Positions 47,986 to 60,084 of a DNA stretch of 64,000 nucleotides are shown piece after piece. The position numbers were made by a program, and so were the translations under genes. The notes below the pieces were generated by a model that worked only from the letters and a program-made list of their open reading frames with translations, did no database searches and was not told where the DNA came from. The first letter of the stretch is position 1, and each line of letters begins with the position of its first letter. This DNA is from Talpa occidentalis (Eukaryota > Chordata > Mammalia > Eulipotyphla > Talpidae). The stretch spans positions 119,092,615 to 119,156,614 of the forward strand of contig NW_023603184.1 of assembly GCF_014898055.3 (NCBI RefSeq). Direction: 5' to 3'.

Positions 47986-48665
47986 CCTTACTCAGTTCCA
48001 GGCACAATGGTGCATTTAAGGTGTTGGCATAAGATCACAACTTTCATTGACTTCAATGCAACTTCTAAGGTGACAATAAAAATTCAGTAAGATCAAGCTC
48101 TACATGAAAGCACTTTACGAGGATGAAATTAATAAGATCGCAATACTGACATATGTTCAACATGCAGGGGGAATTTGGTAATTGCATTGTGTCTGCATTC
48201 GGACTTGGATGGGCTTATTCTAAAAATCCTGAGGATAATTGCATGTACAACTAGAAGACAATAAAGTTACCACATGAGCTGTTGACAGTAAGGGCTCTCA
48301 TAACTCTGAGTTTAAACATAATCTGACTCTTCCTACAATACATATTAATTGGTCTCTTGCTATTCTTTTTACTCTTAAAAGAGGTAAAATTCTTCATTTT
48401 GTGCATTTATGATCTACTTTTTTTAGGAGCTCATAAAAGTTCAAACTGAACAGTAACTATCTAATTTTGTATCTTTCTGTGTACCGATTATTGCTGGAGC
48501 TGGCAATAAAATTTTGCTGAGAGCAATGTTATGCATCATGTTCTAAGCTGACTTGCTGGCATAGTATCACATGTAATATTGTAAAACAGTTTGTTCTAGT
48601 CAACCTCAACTGGAGCTACTGTGACAACATTTCGCAGATGATGAGACTTAATTGCATGGAAATGT
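47986..48665. promoter_or_regulatory. Candidate conserved non-coding element
   Basis: About 680 bp without recognisable repeats, rich in homeodomain-type cores (GGTAATTGCATTG, GATAATTGCATG, TTAATTGCATGG: three related sites) and CAATAAAATTTT. Such site-dense, repeat-free sequence in a gene desert is typical of developmental enhancers; this is inference from composition and motifs only. Confidence 0.3.
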
Positions 48666-48887
48666 CATTTTCAAAAAATCCTAGAAATAAAGGGCAAAAT
48701 CTGGGTTCAAAAAGAGATTTCATGTTAACAAGGTCATTAGGAATCAACTTTAAATCAGAAGATTAAACGTACTCCCAGACAACCTGTATTTGAACTCAGG
48801 AAATTACAAATATAACTTTATATTTTTAATGAAAAATAAAAGATAAGGCAGATAATTCTCTTAACTTACTAATCTTATAAAGAAACT

Positions 48888-49001
48888 TTTTTTTTTTTTT
48901 TGTGGGACCCTCGCTGGCGGCTGGGGAACAAACCAGCGCTGCAGAGGCTGCGGGCAGCCTCACAGCCCAGCACTCAACCGCTGCGCCACCAGGGGAGGCT
49001 C
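48888..49001 (-). mobile_element. Head-only tRNA-derived SINE (minus strand)
   Basis: 114 bp. The reverse strand opens AGCCTCCCCTGGTGGCGCAG with A box and a B-box-like segment (GGTTTGTTCCC), reaches GAGGGTCCCACA, then goes straight into a poly(A) (T run 48888-48901). The C/T-rich body is missing. A short duplication (AGAAACT) lies at 48881-48887 and 49002-49008. Confidence 0.9.
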
Positions 49002-49008
49002 AGAAACT

Positions 49009-50139
49009 ATTTTATTTTAAAAATAGATTCACTGTTTACTGAAACAATAAAAATTTATATAAGACTGCAAAAGTGAAATTTAGTTTTAGTGGTCCAGTTT
49101 CCAACACGTAGTCTATTCTACAGTGACATTCTAGTTATGCTTCATCAACTGATTATGTATCTTTTCATGAGAAAAGAATCTGTTGAGACTTAAGTAATCC
49201 AATGTAATCAGTTATGATAAAATAGATTAGTACATGTCGTAAAAATACCATGCTCCCCAAGCAATAGATTAAGACAGATAAAGTTCTGTACGTTGAAGAA
49301 CTCTGTGTCCTGGCAGATAGCCTATCATTACAGCACTTTATGGTTTGGTTGCCACCAACTTTTCTATGAAGAAGTTGGCACAGTCATTATCTTTAATCAA
49401 AATGCAAAAAAAAAAAAAAAAGTGTTCGTTTTCAGACGTCTTCTCAATTCCTAGAACAAAAGTCATTGATTCCTCTACTTATCTGGCCCAGTGTAAGTCT
49501 CCCAACTTTGCTGAAAACCAAATAGCATATACCATCCTCCTACACCAAAACAACCTTAAGGGGGGAGGGGAGAAAGAAAAGATAACAACTTGGAAGGGAG
49601 AAGTCATGAGTAACATAATTGGGAGAAGGTAACACACATGAAACCTTTCCACAGCCTTCAATGCATTGTGGATCTGCAGGGCCTAGAAATGAATGAGGAC
49701 CAGGCCCTTGCCTTTCCATTGCCTTCCAAAGCTGGAATCCAAGAGTAAAGAAGAGAGAAATTCCGAAACAGACTGCTACCCTGACTCAATTTTCACTTTT
49801 TTTCCTATCCTTTCTATTTTATTCATATGCAAACAACAAGAAAATTTCACCTTGATGAAAAAACATATATAGATTAAACTAACTTAAAACACTTCACAAA
49901 AAACTAAATCTTGAAGACAGAAATTAATAAAACTCATAGCCTCTCTCCATTTCCTCTTTTTCATTGTCCTCTTTCTTCCTCTCTCATTTCCCCACCTTTC
50001 GTCTCTCTTTCTTTCTGCCCTCTTTCCTTTTCTCCTTTCTGGCATATTCTTTACACTTTAAAAGTTTCCTCTTCTTCTCATTAGCTCTCTGTACCAATAA
50101 AATGATAGAATAAGAGAAGGCATAGGAACGTCATGTTTC
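49009..50139. other. Unassigned DNA
   Basis: Contains an A17 run (49405-49421) and a C/T-rich strip (49940-50060). No exon or known repeat. Confidence 0.45.
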
Positions 50140-50360
50140 TATGGACTAATAGTTAACATTTATAGAATGCTTAAAATGGCAAAGTACTTAGCAAGGTACC
50201 TTGCAATTCTTTATTATTATTTTATTTTTTATATATTTTAATCCTCAAAATAATCTACATTCTATTATTTTCCCATTTTTTTTTAGATTAGGAAACTAAG
50301 TATAAAAAGTAAGCAAGTTGCCAAAATTCACAACCTATTTTAATGGAAATCAGTTTCAAT
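50140..50360 (-). repeat. MIR element (antisense)
   Basis: Shows AGTTAACATTTATAGAATGC, GGCAAAGTACTTAGCAAGGT, TTTAATCCTCAAAATAATCT, TAGATTAGGAAACTAAGTAT, AAGCAAGTTGCCAAAATTCA: the MIR core in antisense order. Confidence 0.75.
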
Positions 50361-50446
50361 ATTTTTGTTCACCATGCAAAACAGCTCAGAGAAACTTCAC
50401 CAAATTTTGAGAAACTGCTTAACATAATCAAACTTAAGAATCTAAA

Positions 50447-50704
50447 GCAGGGCCCCCCTGGTGGCGCAGGCGGTTGAGCACCACACTGTGAAGCTGTCCG
50501 CAGCCTCTGCAGCGCGGGTTTGATCCCGGCCGGGCAGCGAGAATCCCACATGGTGAAACAGACCTCTCCTGTCTCACCCGCTGCTTCCCTCAGCAGTGTA
50601 TTTCGTCAGTCTGCCTGTTTTGTGCCCCGCTGTCTCTGATGAATCTTCCCACGCATCTGGCCTGTACCCCAGTTCTTGTATAAAAATAAATAAATCTTTA
50701 AAAA
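50447..50704 (+). mobile_element. tRNA-derived SINE
   Basis: Head GCCCCCCTGGTGGCGCAGGC, B box GGTTTGATCCC, standard body with some deletions, tail AAATAAATAAATC. A duplication AATCTAAA lies at 50439-50446 and 50705-50712. Confidence 0.9.
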
Positions 50705-50712
50705 AATCTAAA

Positions 50713-52929
50713 ACACTGGCATGATTGCTATTTAAAAGTGATAAGCAAACAATGATTGAAAATATGACCCACAATCTGAAGTCACAAAACACACACACAC
50801 AAGCTAAGAATTTACAAACTTCAATTTGTAATGAAGCTTTTTCTAGGAGCAATTCCGTAGAGTAAGTTCTGGTGGTAGAAAATTATGAATTTAATGATGA
50901 TTAATAACCATGTGCAGACCAAGAAATAAAACATAAAAGGAACCCACCAAATAATTATTTTATGACTGTTGTGTGCTGCAGAATTTTGACTATAGGGTGT
51001 TCCCCAAACTCAAAGATTATCCTCTGAGCATCTCTTGCCAGAGGGTTGAAAGCCCAGAGAGCAATGCCAAAATTATATACTAGCAAGAACCAGTCACAAT
51101 CAAACACACCAACTTACTCATGGGAGAATGTAATATGTGTTGTGGGTGGTTAAGAGTTAAGTTGGGAAGCATAACCAAAAATATGATAGAAGTTATCAGA
51201 TGTAAGTTACAACATACAGTTTTTTCAATACCAACCACAGAGAAACAAGGTTGCCCAAGTATTACACAGAAGATGTCAGTTCAGCTATCAGCTCTGCCAG
51301 CAGTCACTTACCTCCCCTCCCTTCCAGCCAGCTTGGGTTTTAATTTATTTTAATTTTTTAGAATCACAATAATCAAAGCATGTTGTTTTTTTATAAGGAT
51401 ATAATATCATGAGTGTAGATGGCCTAGCTGAGATTATATAGGCCTTTGATAACTGACAGATTCATTATTATTATCTTTTTGATTAGCACCTGGTAGGTAC
51501 TGAATGAAATGTTTTCATATCAACACAGTATTCTTGATTTATATTCAAATTGCTGTTCCCTAAAACCTATTCCAACACACTCCCAAATTATCTATACAGC
51601 TCATTATCATCTATACAGTTCATTATCTTATGCCTGTTTTGGCATGTGATTATACCACTTTGCTGAAACAACTTTTTGAACAGGGATGAGAAGCAAAGTC
51701 CAAAAATCTGCAAGTTTGGGGTTAATCTTTGTAGTCAAGTAACCCTGTTTTACCTTTGTTTTTATATCTCTAATTCTACATTCCATTCCACAATTTCTTC
51801 ATTGAGTATTTCTTTAAGGAAAGGGTCACAAGAGTGATTTATGAATGGAAGAAGTTATTTAACAAGAACTGCATTTTATAAAGCTGAAAGATATGACTGG
51901 TGTCTGAATGCATTAAAAGGAAACAAAATTATGTTCACATTACATAGGAAAGCACTGTTAGTTTTATTTTCCTATAGTACAAATTCATCCACATAATTAT
52001 ATTCACAGCTCTTTTACCTTTACTCAGGGCTATAACTTTCTTTATGGGAAAGAGCACTCCATGTCAGTATGAAGCACTTTTTTGAACATTATGGTGAAGG
52101 TCAGAGATGATATGTGGGCCCAGGGACACTGGGATGAACTGAATTCAACCAGGATAAAAAGCAGATGCCTGGGAAATTTTACATTTTGAATGTCAGGAAG
52201 ATTTTTAGACAATAGAACCTTGATTGCTATGCTGCTGAAGATGGTTATTTCATTTCTGGAATATAATTGGTCTGCTGGCCTAACACCCACATTACTTGAA
52301 AAGATGAAAATAAAATTATAAAGTGCTATGTAAAGCCTGAAATGGTCACCTGTAAGCTTAATCTTCCCTTTAATGTTGTAGAGTTCATAAAATATGCATT
52401 AATTCCAGTTTTTAATAGCTTTTATCAATCCATCTTTCTTCTTCAAATGATAGTCAATGCCTAATAGAAGAGATTTCTCACATAGCTATTTCAGACCATG
52501 ATATATCTTGTAATTTGGGAGGGTTTTTTTGTAGTCTCTTAAGCAATATTTATTAGATAGCACAGACAAAGCAAAGCAATAAATAGCTTCTTGTTGAAAC
52601 TATAAGAAAAATTAGAATAATTTTGATAAGCAGTTCATTCATTACGGATTAGATTTTCATTGACAAAACATTACTAGTATAATATTCTAAAAAGATTTAA
52701 AATAAAAATTTTAGGTTTTGAAATAATTGCTTTTAATTTTCATTTGCCTTCACATCATATTTTCTTAATTCAAGGCAAACATTTTAATTTTAAAGTTTAC
52801 ATTGAAATACAAAATATCTAGAAATTTTGATGAGGATCATTACTTAATTTATTAAGTTTTCTGTTTACCACTACCTGGACAAACTCCTTATTTTTCATCA
52901 GCAACTAAAGAATATCAAAAATAAATACA
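50713..52929. other. Unassigned DNA with a 19-bp tandem duplication
   Basis: 51590-51608 and 51609-51627 are tandem copies (ATCTATACAGCTCATTATC, one difference). The rest shows no recognisable repeat, exon or RNA gene. Confidence 0.45.
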
Positions 52930-53180
52930 CTCAATGAACCTGATAATCTCCAAAAAAGTGCTAACAACATAAATGTCCCCCAAATAGGTAATAGGTTAAA
53001 TAACTTGTGGTATATTCAGAAAAAAAGCATGATTCAGTATTAAAAGCATTGCCTAATAAAGTAATTAATGATATCACTTAATGTTTTCAGCATATTACTA
53101 AGCGAAAAAATTAAGGTATAAAGGAGTATGACAGTATGATTTTAACTTTATTAAAAGTATAAATTTGGGCAAAAAGTATC
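52930..53180 (+). mobile_element. Old L1 fragment
   Basis: The order AAATGTCCCCCAAATAGGTA, GGTTAAATAACTTGTGGTAT, ATTCAGTATTAAAAGCATTG, ACTAAGCGAAAAAATTAAGG matches the ORF2 end of an old L1 lineage. Confidence 0.65.
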
Positions 53181-54756
53181 TATAAGAAATAGAAAAATAA
53201 ATTTTTTTCTATCTTCAAGTTACATCATTCAAATTTTTCTATTGAACTTACACATAAATGAATCCTTAAAAAATATAAACCTTTTAAAATTAATGAAAAA
53301 AATCTTCTGTGGGCACTTATCAGTTGATAATAGTATCACAGTACATCTGTGCTACCTGCTAAAGATAATAATAATTAATTCTAAACTAAATATGAAATAT
53401 GAAATTTTATTCTACTTAACAAATAATAATATAAAAAGTAAATTATCTGATAAGTTACTAAATACACAGCTTTTATACAAAGAGCCATGGATGTGTAAGA
53501 AGTAAAACTGATGATCAGTATGTCGTCCATCTAAAATACAGGGACCAGATTTCACTCAGCAAAGCATTAGTTAAATGGATGACGAAAGGAAAAGTAATAG
53601 AGGAACTATCATGCTAGATTTGAGGGCACAATTTTGAGGTTAGATTTCAAAGCAGGACTTTTTTGCCCATAAGCACAGTTGGTACCATGCTAAAGCCCAC
53701 AATGTTTAATTTCTTTCAAAAAGCAAAGAAAAAATTAATTTCTAGGTCAAAAACTAACTTTATGCCAACATAATTGTAAAATAAAATATTGTATGTGAAT
53801 TGTGTGTGTGTGTGTGTTGGAGGTAGGATTTCACAAAAGCAAAATGTCTAAGTTCCATGAGCATCATATTGTTGTCCTGGTGAAATGACTTGCTAAATGG
53901 TTATGGTAACAACACCTGAAGAGGAATCCCATATTTCCAAAATACAAACAATGTTGTAAACCAACATTACCTCAATTTTTTAATGACCTGCCAAAGAATC
54001 ATTTTTAAGAAAACAATACTAGAGAACATGGATGAGAAATTCTCTTAAGCCCAGCAAGACTATATATGCCTATGTTCTGGCAAACCAGGAATAAAATTAT
54101 AAACAAGACAAAGAATGGCTGTAAATGATGCAAATAGTAAAAGCAGAGTATCTTGACACAGACAAGAGATTTGACAAGTTTTTCTAGCACTCATTACGGG
54201 TCTAACAACAATAATGTAATGTGTGGTTGAGGAGAGTGAGTTCTCTGTGGTTATGCCACAGGCTCTCTACTTCAACCTCCCTTGTTCCACTTGGATGAAG
54301 ACAATGCTTTTCAAATTTTCACAATGCATGAAGCTGGAACAAATTACTATCCTGATTGACAGAATTGTTAAAACTTTTTCAGAAAAATTGTGAAATTAAA
54401 CAATTACAAATCTAACATCCAATATATTCTTTTCAGAAGTATGCAATGGAGAAATGTGACTTCAAAAGGTTATATAAAGGAGACAATGGGTGGGTGGTTG
54501 ACTCTAAGACCAAAATGAGTAAGCCACTGCTACTAAAACATGCAAATTAGCACTACCTCAGATTTAGAATTTGGTGGAAGTATAATCTCCAGATCAAGTA
54601 AAATAATTATGTTCAATTTGTATATATTATTTTTAAAGTAAGGTTGATATATTGTGATAAAAGCACAAGTGGTAGCCAGATTGACAAATGGTCTATAAAC
54701 CACTACATAACCCAAAGAATATGAGGATGTTTGGCCCGAAGAAGGGAAGAAGGGAA
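53181..54756. other. Unassigned AT-rich DNA
   Basis: Includes a short GT run at 53802-53816. The 87-codon AT-rich frame at 53242-53505 is judged spurious. Confidence 0.45.
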
Positions 54757-54757
54757 A

Positions 54758-54814
<57 letters not shown>

Positions 54815-54842
54815 CTATAGATATATATATATATATATATCT
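54757..54842. repeat. (GT)n(AT)n compound microsatellite
   Basis: GT units (54757-54775) followed by AT units with a few C and G interruptions to 54842. The AT part is largely self-complementary. Confidence 0.95.
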
Positions 54843-55066
54843 GTGTTTGGCAGAAGGGGGGGTATGATTGCTGACTCTCAATGTTTGATATTGCATTAGT
54901 ATGTACAATAAATATTATATTTATTACGAATTATTTGTGATAGCAATTAAAGCCAAAGGTCAAACATTACAGGAAAAAGGTTTTCACTATAAACACTTGT
55001 AAAAGATTTTCTCACAATTAGAGCTGTTTAGTAATATAATAACATTCTTGAAAAAGGAGTGAGTTA
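54843..55066. other. Unassigned AT-rich DNA
   Basis: No feature recognised between the microsatellite and a SINE. Confidence 0.4.
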
Positions 55067-55337
55067 GGGGCTCCCTGGTGGTGCAAGGGGTTAAGCACAG
55101 CACTGAAAGCTGCCCGCAGCTTCTGCAGCACAAGTTCAATCCAGGGCCGGTCAGGCAGCTACCCACATGGCGCAGCAGACCTCTCCAGTCTCGCCTGCTG
55201 CTCTGCTCAGCAGTGTATTTCAGTTAGTCTGTTCTGTCCCCCACTCTGTCTCTGGTGAATCCTCTCATCCCTAAACCTTTGACCTGTGTACCCCAGTTCT
55301 TGTATGCATAAATAAATAAATCTTTAAAAAGAAAAAG
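55067..55337 (+). mobile_element. tRNA-derived SINE
   Basis: Opens GGGGCTCCCTGGTGGTGCAA. B-box-like AGTTCAATCCA, standard body, AAATAAATAAATC tail. A 16-bp duplication with one mismatch lies at 55051-55066 and 55338-55353. Confidence 0.92.
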
Positions 55338-55353
55338 AAAAAGAAGTGAGTTA

Positions 55354-57621
55354 TTTGGACCTACAAATATTCAAGTACAAATTGGAAGATTATCAACAAT
55401 ACAAGTTATAACTTTAATAGATACACGGTTAAACATAATATTTTCTGATATTCTTTCAGAGCAAAATACTATATTGAAAGGAGACACATGCCAAAGATTT
55501 AGTGAAGAAAAGGAAAAGTGTGTGAATTGACTAGTGGGAATGCAAAGGAGAGAACAAAGAATCATAGCAAATGTGCTATATGCCACACAATATAGGCTAA
55601 GATAGAAGTTCTAACTTGTGATTTCCCCATCACACATCCTGCCTGTCCTCATCCTTTGTAATCCATCTAGTTCAGCTCTCTGCAGAGATAAACCCAATGT
55701 AGCTACACCAGGGAATCATCATATTTCTCTACTAATGAATTCATCCCCTGCCTTCTCTTCACCCATTTCTTCCAGGGACTATCAGAAGCACAAAGAGCAC
55801 AGCCAGAGTATATCAACAGATAAACTTTATAAGCAATCAACTCTTCAAAATCAAATTCTCTCAGCTCAAGATGAAGAAAAGCAGACAATACCAAAAGAAA
55901 ATTAATGAGAATTATTATTGTGAGATATGGTGAATATTAATAATAGCCCTTTTGATGGTCAGAATAAAAATATGATGTCAAAATATCATTTCCTAATAAG
56001 AAACAACTGGAAAAAACCTGAAATTTTTACTGATTCCTCATTTAGAGAAATGTGGGCTAAGTATAGATGATTAGAGAAAAAAGCCAAAATAAAATAAGGC
56101 AAAATGAAAAGCAGCTTGAGAATTTTCAACCATGAAGTGTAAGCCTGAATGATCAAATTTTATTTGTTTTTGTGCAGTTTATATTAGCATTTTATTATGC
56201 AAAGCTGTATATTTAATTTACAGTGAAAATAAATTTGGTTTCTTAAAACTTGTTTCCTTTTTGGTAAAATACTACATTTGAGCTATATTAGCTCTATGGC
56301 ACTTTTCAATTCTAAAATTCAGTGACTAATGGATGATATTTACTATTTACTATAACCACAAAAGGAGACTTGTTTGAGAGATCTTGTTCACATACTCTCA
56401 AACCACTTTAAAACACTCATTAGCAAGCAAGAGTGGAAATAACGGAAGCTATTATTTCCCAACAACCATCAGTATGCAAGCCTTCAAGACATGATAGAAG
56501 CAAACAGTCTCAATTATTAGAAGCATGGTTTTCGTATCAATAAGTTGTGGGTACAGAATAGAATGTTTATGAACCTAGAAATGCTGTCATTCCTTATGGA
56601 ATTAATTTATTGTAAAAGGAGCTTTCACATCTGATATATGTTATATCCTGGCTACCATTCTGGGAAACCAAGAACATTATTATGGACCTTGATGGTGATT
56701 ATGAAGTTGAGTTGACACTTACTCTTGTTAATTTTATAATGCAATAGAATAAACTCCTACAATATGGGATAGAGAAACTGAACCTAAAACTGATCCTGTT
56801 ACTCAAAATTATGTACCTTACTCTTTTTCACTATTTTAGCTTATTTAGCATACAAAGCATGCCTATTCTGTTCCATAAACTTCCTACACAAGTTGAAGAA
56901 ACATTAGGGTGAAAATTCTGAAGGTGAAACATATGATTGAACTTTTTGGCTCAAGGCCATGTTTTATTGTTGTGAACTCACAGAATGAAAGATAAGAGCC
57001 TGTGAAAGTGTCTAAAAATAACCCAATGATACAAGATCTTCAAAATAGAGAATGACACAGTTAAAGATGGTGCAGAGATTCTCAAAAGGCTTCAAAATAT
57101 ATCTTAAATGTAATAATTCAAATGTCTCTGCTGAGAGAACATGATTAACAGTGAACAAACATCCCCATCACTACCTTTACCAGGCTTGGGTGATGATGCA
57201 AATGATTTACATCATTTCATGTAATAAATGATTAAGAGATTGTAAAGGACAGCTTTGGATTAATTGGACTATTACAGCATAAAGAATCTGTTGCAGAGTA
57301 AATGACTGACAAGTATCAGTTCCCCTGAGAAAGTACCATTCCTAAGCATTTTCCTTGGATGGCAAGGACTATTTGTGAAGACAGTATATGAAAGGCAAGG
57401 ACTATTTGTGAAGACAATATAATTCTGATAAACCATAAATTAAGGCAGAATGCTCTAGAGTTTAGTTCTGAGGCTTGTCTGGTCCTATGATATTTGACAT
57501 AATCTAAATTTCTAAATATTTGTTAGTAAAAACACTTTTATTATAATGAGTGATGGCAAACATACTGCAGAGGACAGAAATTATTCAATGTTTAAATAGG
57601 CACAAACTTTGTCCCTCATCA
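55354..57621. other. Unassigned DNA with a 27-bp direct repeat
   Basis: 57361-57387 and 57394-57420 are near-identical 27-bp copies (GGCAAGGACTATTTGTGAAG...). No exon recognised; the 95-codon frame at 55618-55905 has no family resemblance I can name. Confidence 0.45.
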
Positions 57622-57760
57622 AATAGTGGTTCTCAAACTTAGAATCACTCAGAGAGCTTGTTAAAAATAGTGATATCCCATGCTGCTAATCCTCTTCCCT
57701 TCAGCAGGACCTGGAAGTGTGCATTTTAGCCATCATCTTGGTATTTAGAAGCGCATTCTA
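57622..57760 (+). repeat. MER5A-like DNA transposon relic (hAT-Charlie)
   Basis: Starts AATAGTGGTTCTCAAACTTA with AGAATCACTCAGAGAGCTTG and TTAAAAATAGTGATATCCCA next, the typical left part of this non-autonomous element. The right end is lost or too diverged to see. Confidence 0.75.
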
Positions 57761-57929
57761 TTCTCAGACTATACTTGTAGAAATAATGTCTTACAATATG
57801 TGGTTGCTTTTCAATGATCTTCATCTATTAAAATGGAAGACATGGTATCAGTGTCAACGAGCTTGTCTAAATGGATTTCAAATGCAATGGCATGCTAGTT
57901 CTGCATTGGACAGATTTTCATAATTGAGT
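57761..57929. other. Unassigned DNA
   Basis: Short unassigned stretch; possibly the diverged remainder of the DNA transposon. Confidence 0.35.
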
Positions 57930-58480
57930 GGCTTGGGTGGGGACCTGATATAACTATTCTGAATGTGATTGATGCCACAGCTGATAAAGCTGAACTGTAC
58001 TCACTAATGTGCTATGCTCTGGGAGGTTCTTTATGCTGGAGGCTGGGACTGGTGCCCAGACACTGTGATTATAATGAAGATAGGCATGGTCCTTTAATGT
58101 TTTCCACCCTCTACCCCAAATGCTGAAAAATGGTTAGCATTGAGTATTTTTATACATAGAAGAATAAGACATACTGAGTCAGAAATTTCTATTCCCTTGT
58201 ATCCTAGTGACAGTGTTCTAATATAATTTCCTTTCTAATGTTCTATTGAAATGATTGATGTCAAATTAAACCTCTGGAATGGTGACTGATCATGTGAAAA
58301 AGTGACAGTTGGCCAGGATGCTATTAACAGTTTGCATTCTGAATGACTTAACAAAACTCCATTCCATTCAGTGTTGTGTGTACATTTACCCCAATTTGCA
58401 TACTTAAAAATGTTTTTTAATGAATAAGCTGGCTCATGACAGCTGTTGCTTGATTACCTTTTTTGAAATCTTATTTGTAA
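57930..58480. promoter_or_regulatory. Candidate conserved non-coding element
   Basis: Repeat-free, balanced composition, with an octamer ATTTGCAT at 58394-58401 and E-box-like CAGCTG at 57978-57983 and 58440-58445. Proposed from composition and motifs only. Confidence 0.25.
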
Positions 58481-58939
58481 ACAAGGCTCAACTATCCAGT
58501 AACCAAAGGGTTGTCTAGATAGATTACTTGCTGAATTTTTACTGATCCAGGTTTTTTTCTTCTTGAAGAAATAATCCCTTTTCTGAAAATCATTCATTAT
58601 GTTCATTCACTATCCATATACTGGTCAGGCTGTTAAAACCATGTCCTCCAGAATGGGGAAAAGAAAAATCAAAAAGGAAATCAAATACACCAAATTTTAC
58701 CCAGTAAAATGCATCATTATATATAAACCTGATACATTTCATAACCTGAGCGGCATTTCTTAGACCTACCAGCACCCTGGCAAGCTCTGGAAATCAAATG
58801 ATCTAGGCTATCAGAATACCAAAACACCTGAATGCTGTGTCTAAAATTAGACTATTGAAATTCTCCCTGGATGTCACTTTCCTTTATTACAAACACATTT
58901 TCTCTCATCATCAAAGCTGCTTTAAATGAGTAAAGAGTG
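58481..58939. other. Unassigned DNA
   Basis: No repeat or exon recognised. Confidence 0.4.
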
Positions 58940-58954
58940 CCACCAAGTGGCAGC
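58940..58954 (+). promoter_or_regulatory. CTCF-like motif
   Basis: CCACCAAGTGGCAGC matches the CTCF core (CCASYAGRKGGCRSY) at all positions but one (A for G at position 7). It lies in unassigned DNA, not in a SINE. Confidence 0.45.
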
Positions 58955-59241
58955 GTACCATATTCCTAAAGCAATTATGTTTTCTTTTTTTAAAAAAGAT
59001 ATAAACTTTACCTTTATTAATTATAATCATATCATTAAGAGAGACAGTTTATTTGCATGATTTAAAATATGTTTCAAATGTTCAAGTCATGGTTCAGTAA
59101 AAATCACATTTCTGTGATTGATGAGAAAATCTATGATAAAAATTTTAGACATAAAAATTCTATCTGCAAGTAATTTTTTTTGAAAAAGAAATATTAATAA
59201 GAATGCAATTTCCAAATCCCTTCAGCTATATAATGACTATT
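58955..59241. other. Unassigned AT-rich DNA
   Basis: No feature besides the left SINE duplication at 59226-59241. Confidence 0.4.
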
Positions 59242-59520
59242 TTTTTAATATCTACATTTTTTATTTTATTTAGTTATTTATACAAGCACTGGGTACAGTC
59301 AGAAGCACGGGAGGGTGAGAGAATTCATCAGAGCCAGAGCGGGGAGCAGAACAGGCAGAAGGACTAAAGTACACTGCTGAGGGGAGCAGTGGGCACCGCA
59401 GGAGAGGTCTGCATGCCATGTGGGACCCTCGTTGCTGGCGGGGGATCAAACAGGTGCTGAAGAGGCTGCGGGCTGCTTCGCAGCCCAGTGCTCAACTGCT
59501 GCGCCACCAGGGGAGGCCCT
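59242..59520 (-). mobile_element. tRNA-derived SINE (minus strand, well preserved)
   Basis: Reverse strand opens GGGCCTCCCCTGGTGGCGCA, with A box TGGCGCAGCAG and the body ending GACTGTACCCAGTGCTTG. Perfect 16-bp target-site duplication (CTATATAATGACTATT) at 59226-59241 and 59521-59536. Confidence 0.94.
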
Positions 59521-59536
59521 CTATATAATGACTATT

Positions 59537-60084
59537 GGTATGAATACCTGCATATTTTCCAGATGAAAATTTTATTTTTATACAAAATGCTATCAATTCT
59601 GTTCAGAAATTTCAAGTATATCAGATTGAAAAAGAGGCAAGCTTTTTTTAAGTAGCATATTACCCTAAAAATTTGGACCTCTAACCCTAGTTTCATACTG
59701 AGGAAAAGTAAGATATTCCCATTACTTTGTTTTACTTTTCCAGGGATTATGCCATTTTATAAGAATAAAATCCATGGCTAGTCCCTTAAATCTATTTTGT
59801 TTGTGCTGTTTTGATGTTCATATATTCCCTCATTAAACAGGCATGTTCTGAACACCTACAATTTCTACTCTGCCAAAAATAGAGTCCAAAAAAATGAGCA
59901 TATCAGTCTCTAACCTAATCACATTCACAACAAGTTGGGGCTCCTGTTTCTGATTTGCTCTCTTGGAAACTCCAAGCTCCCTAAATTGAGGCAATTTCAT
60001 TTACAGTGATGCATTATATTTATGAGAATTTTCTAAAGCTTTCCCAATGATTTTGCACTTAAATTTCACTCACAGTCACAAAGA
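59537..60084. other. Unassigned DNA
   Basis: No repeat or exon recognised. Confidence 0.4.
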
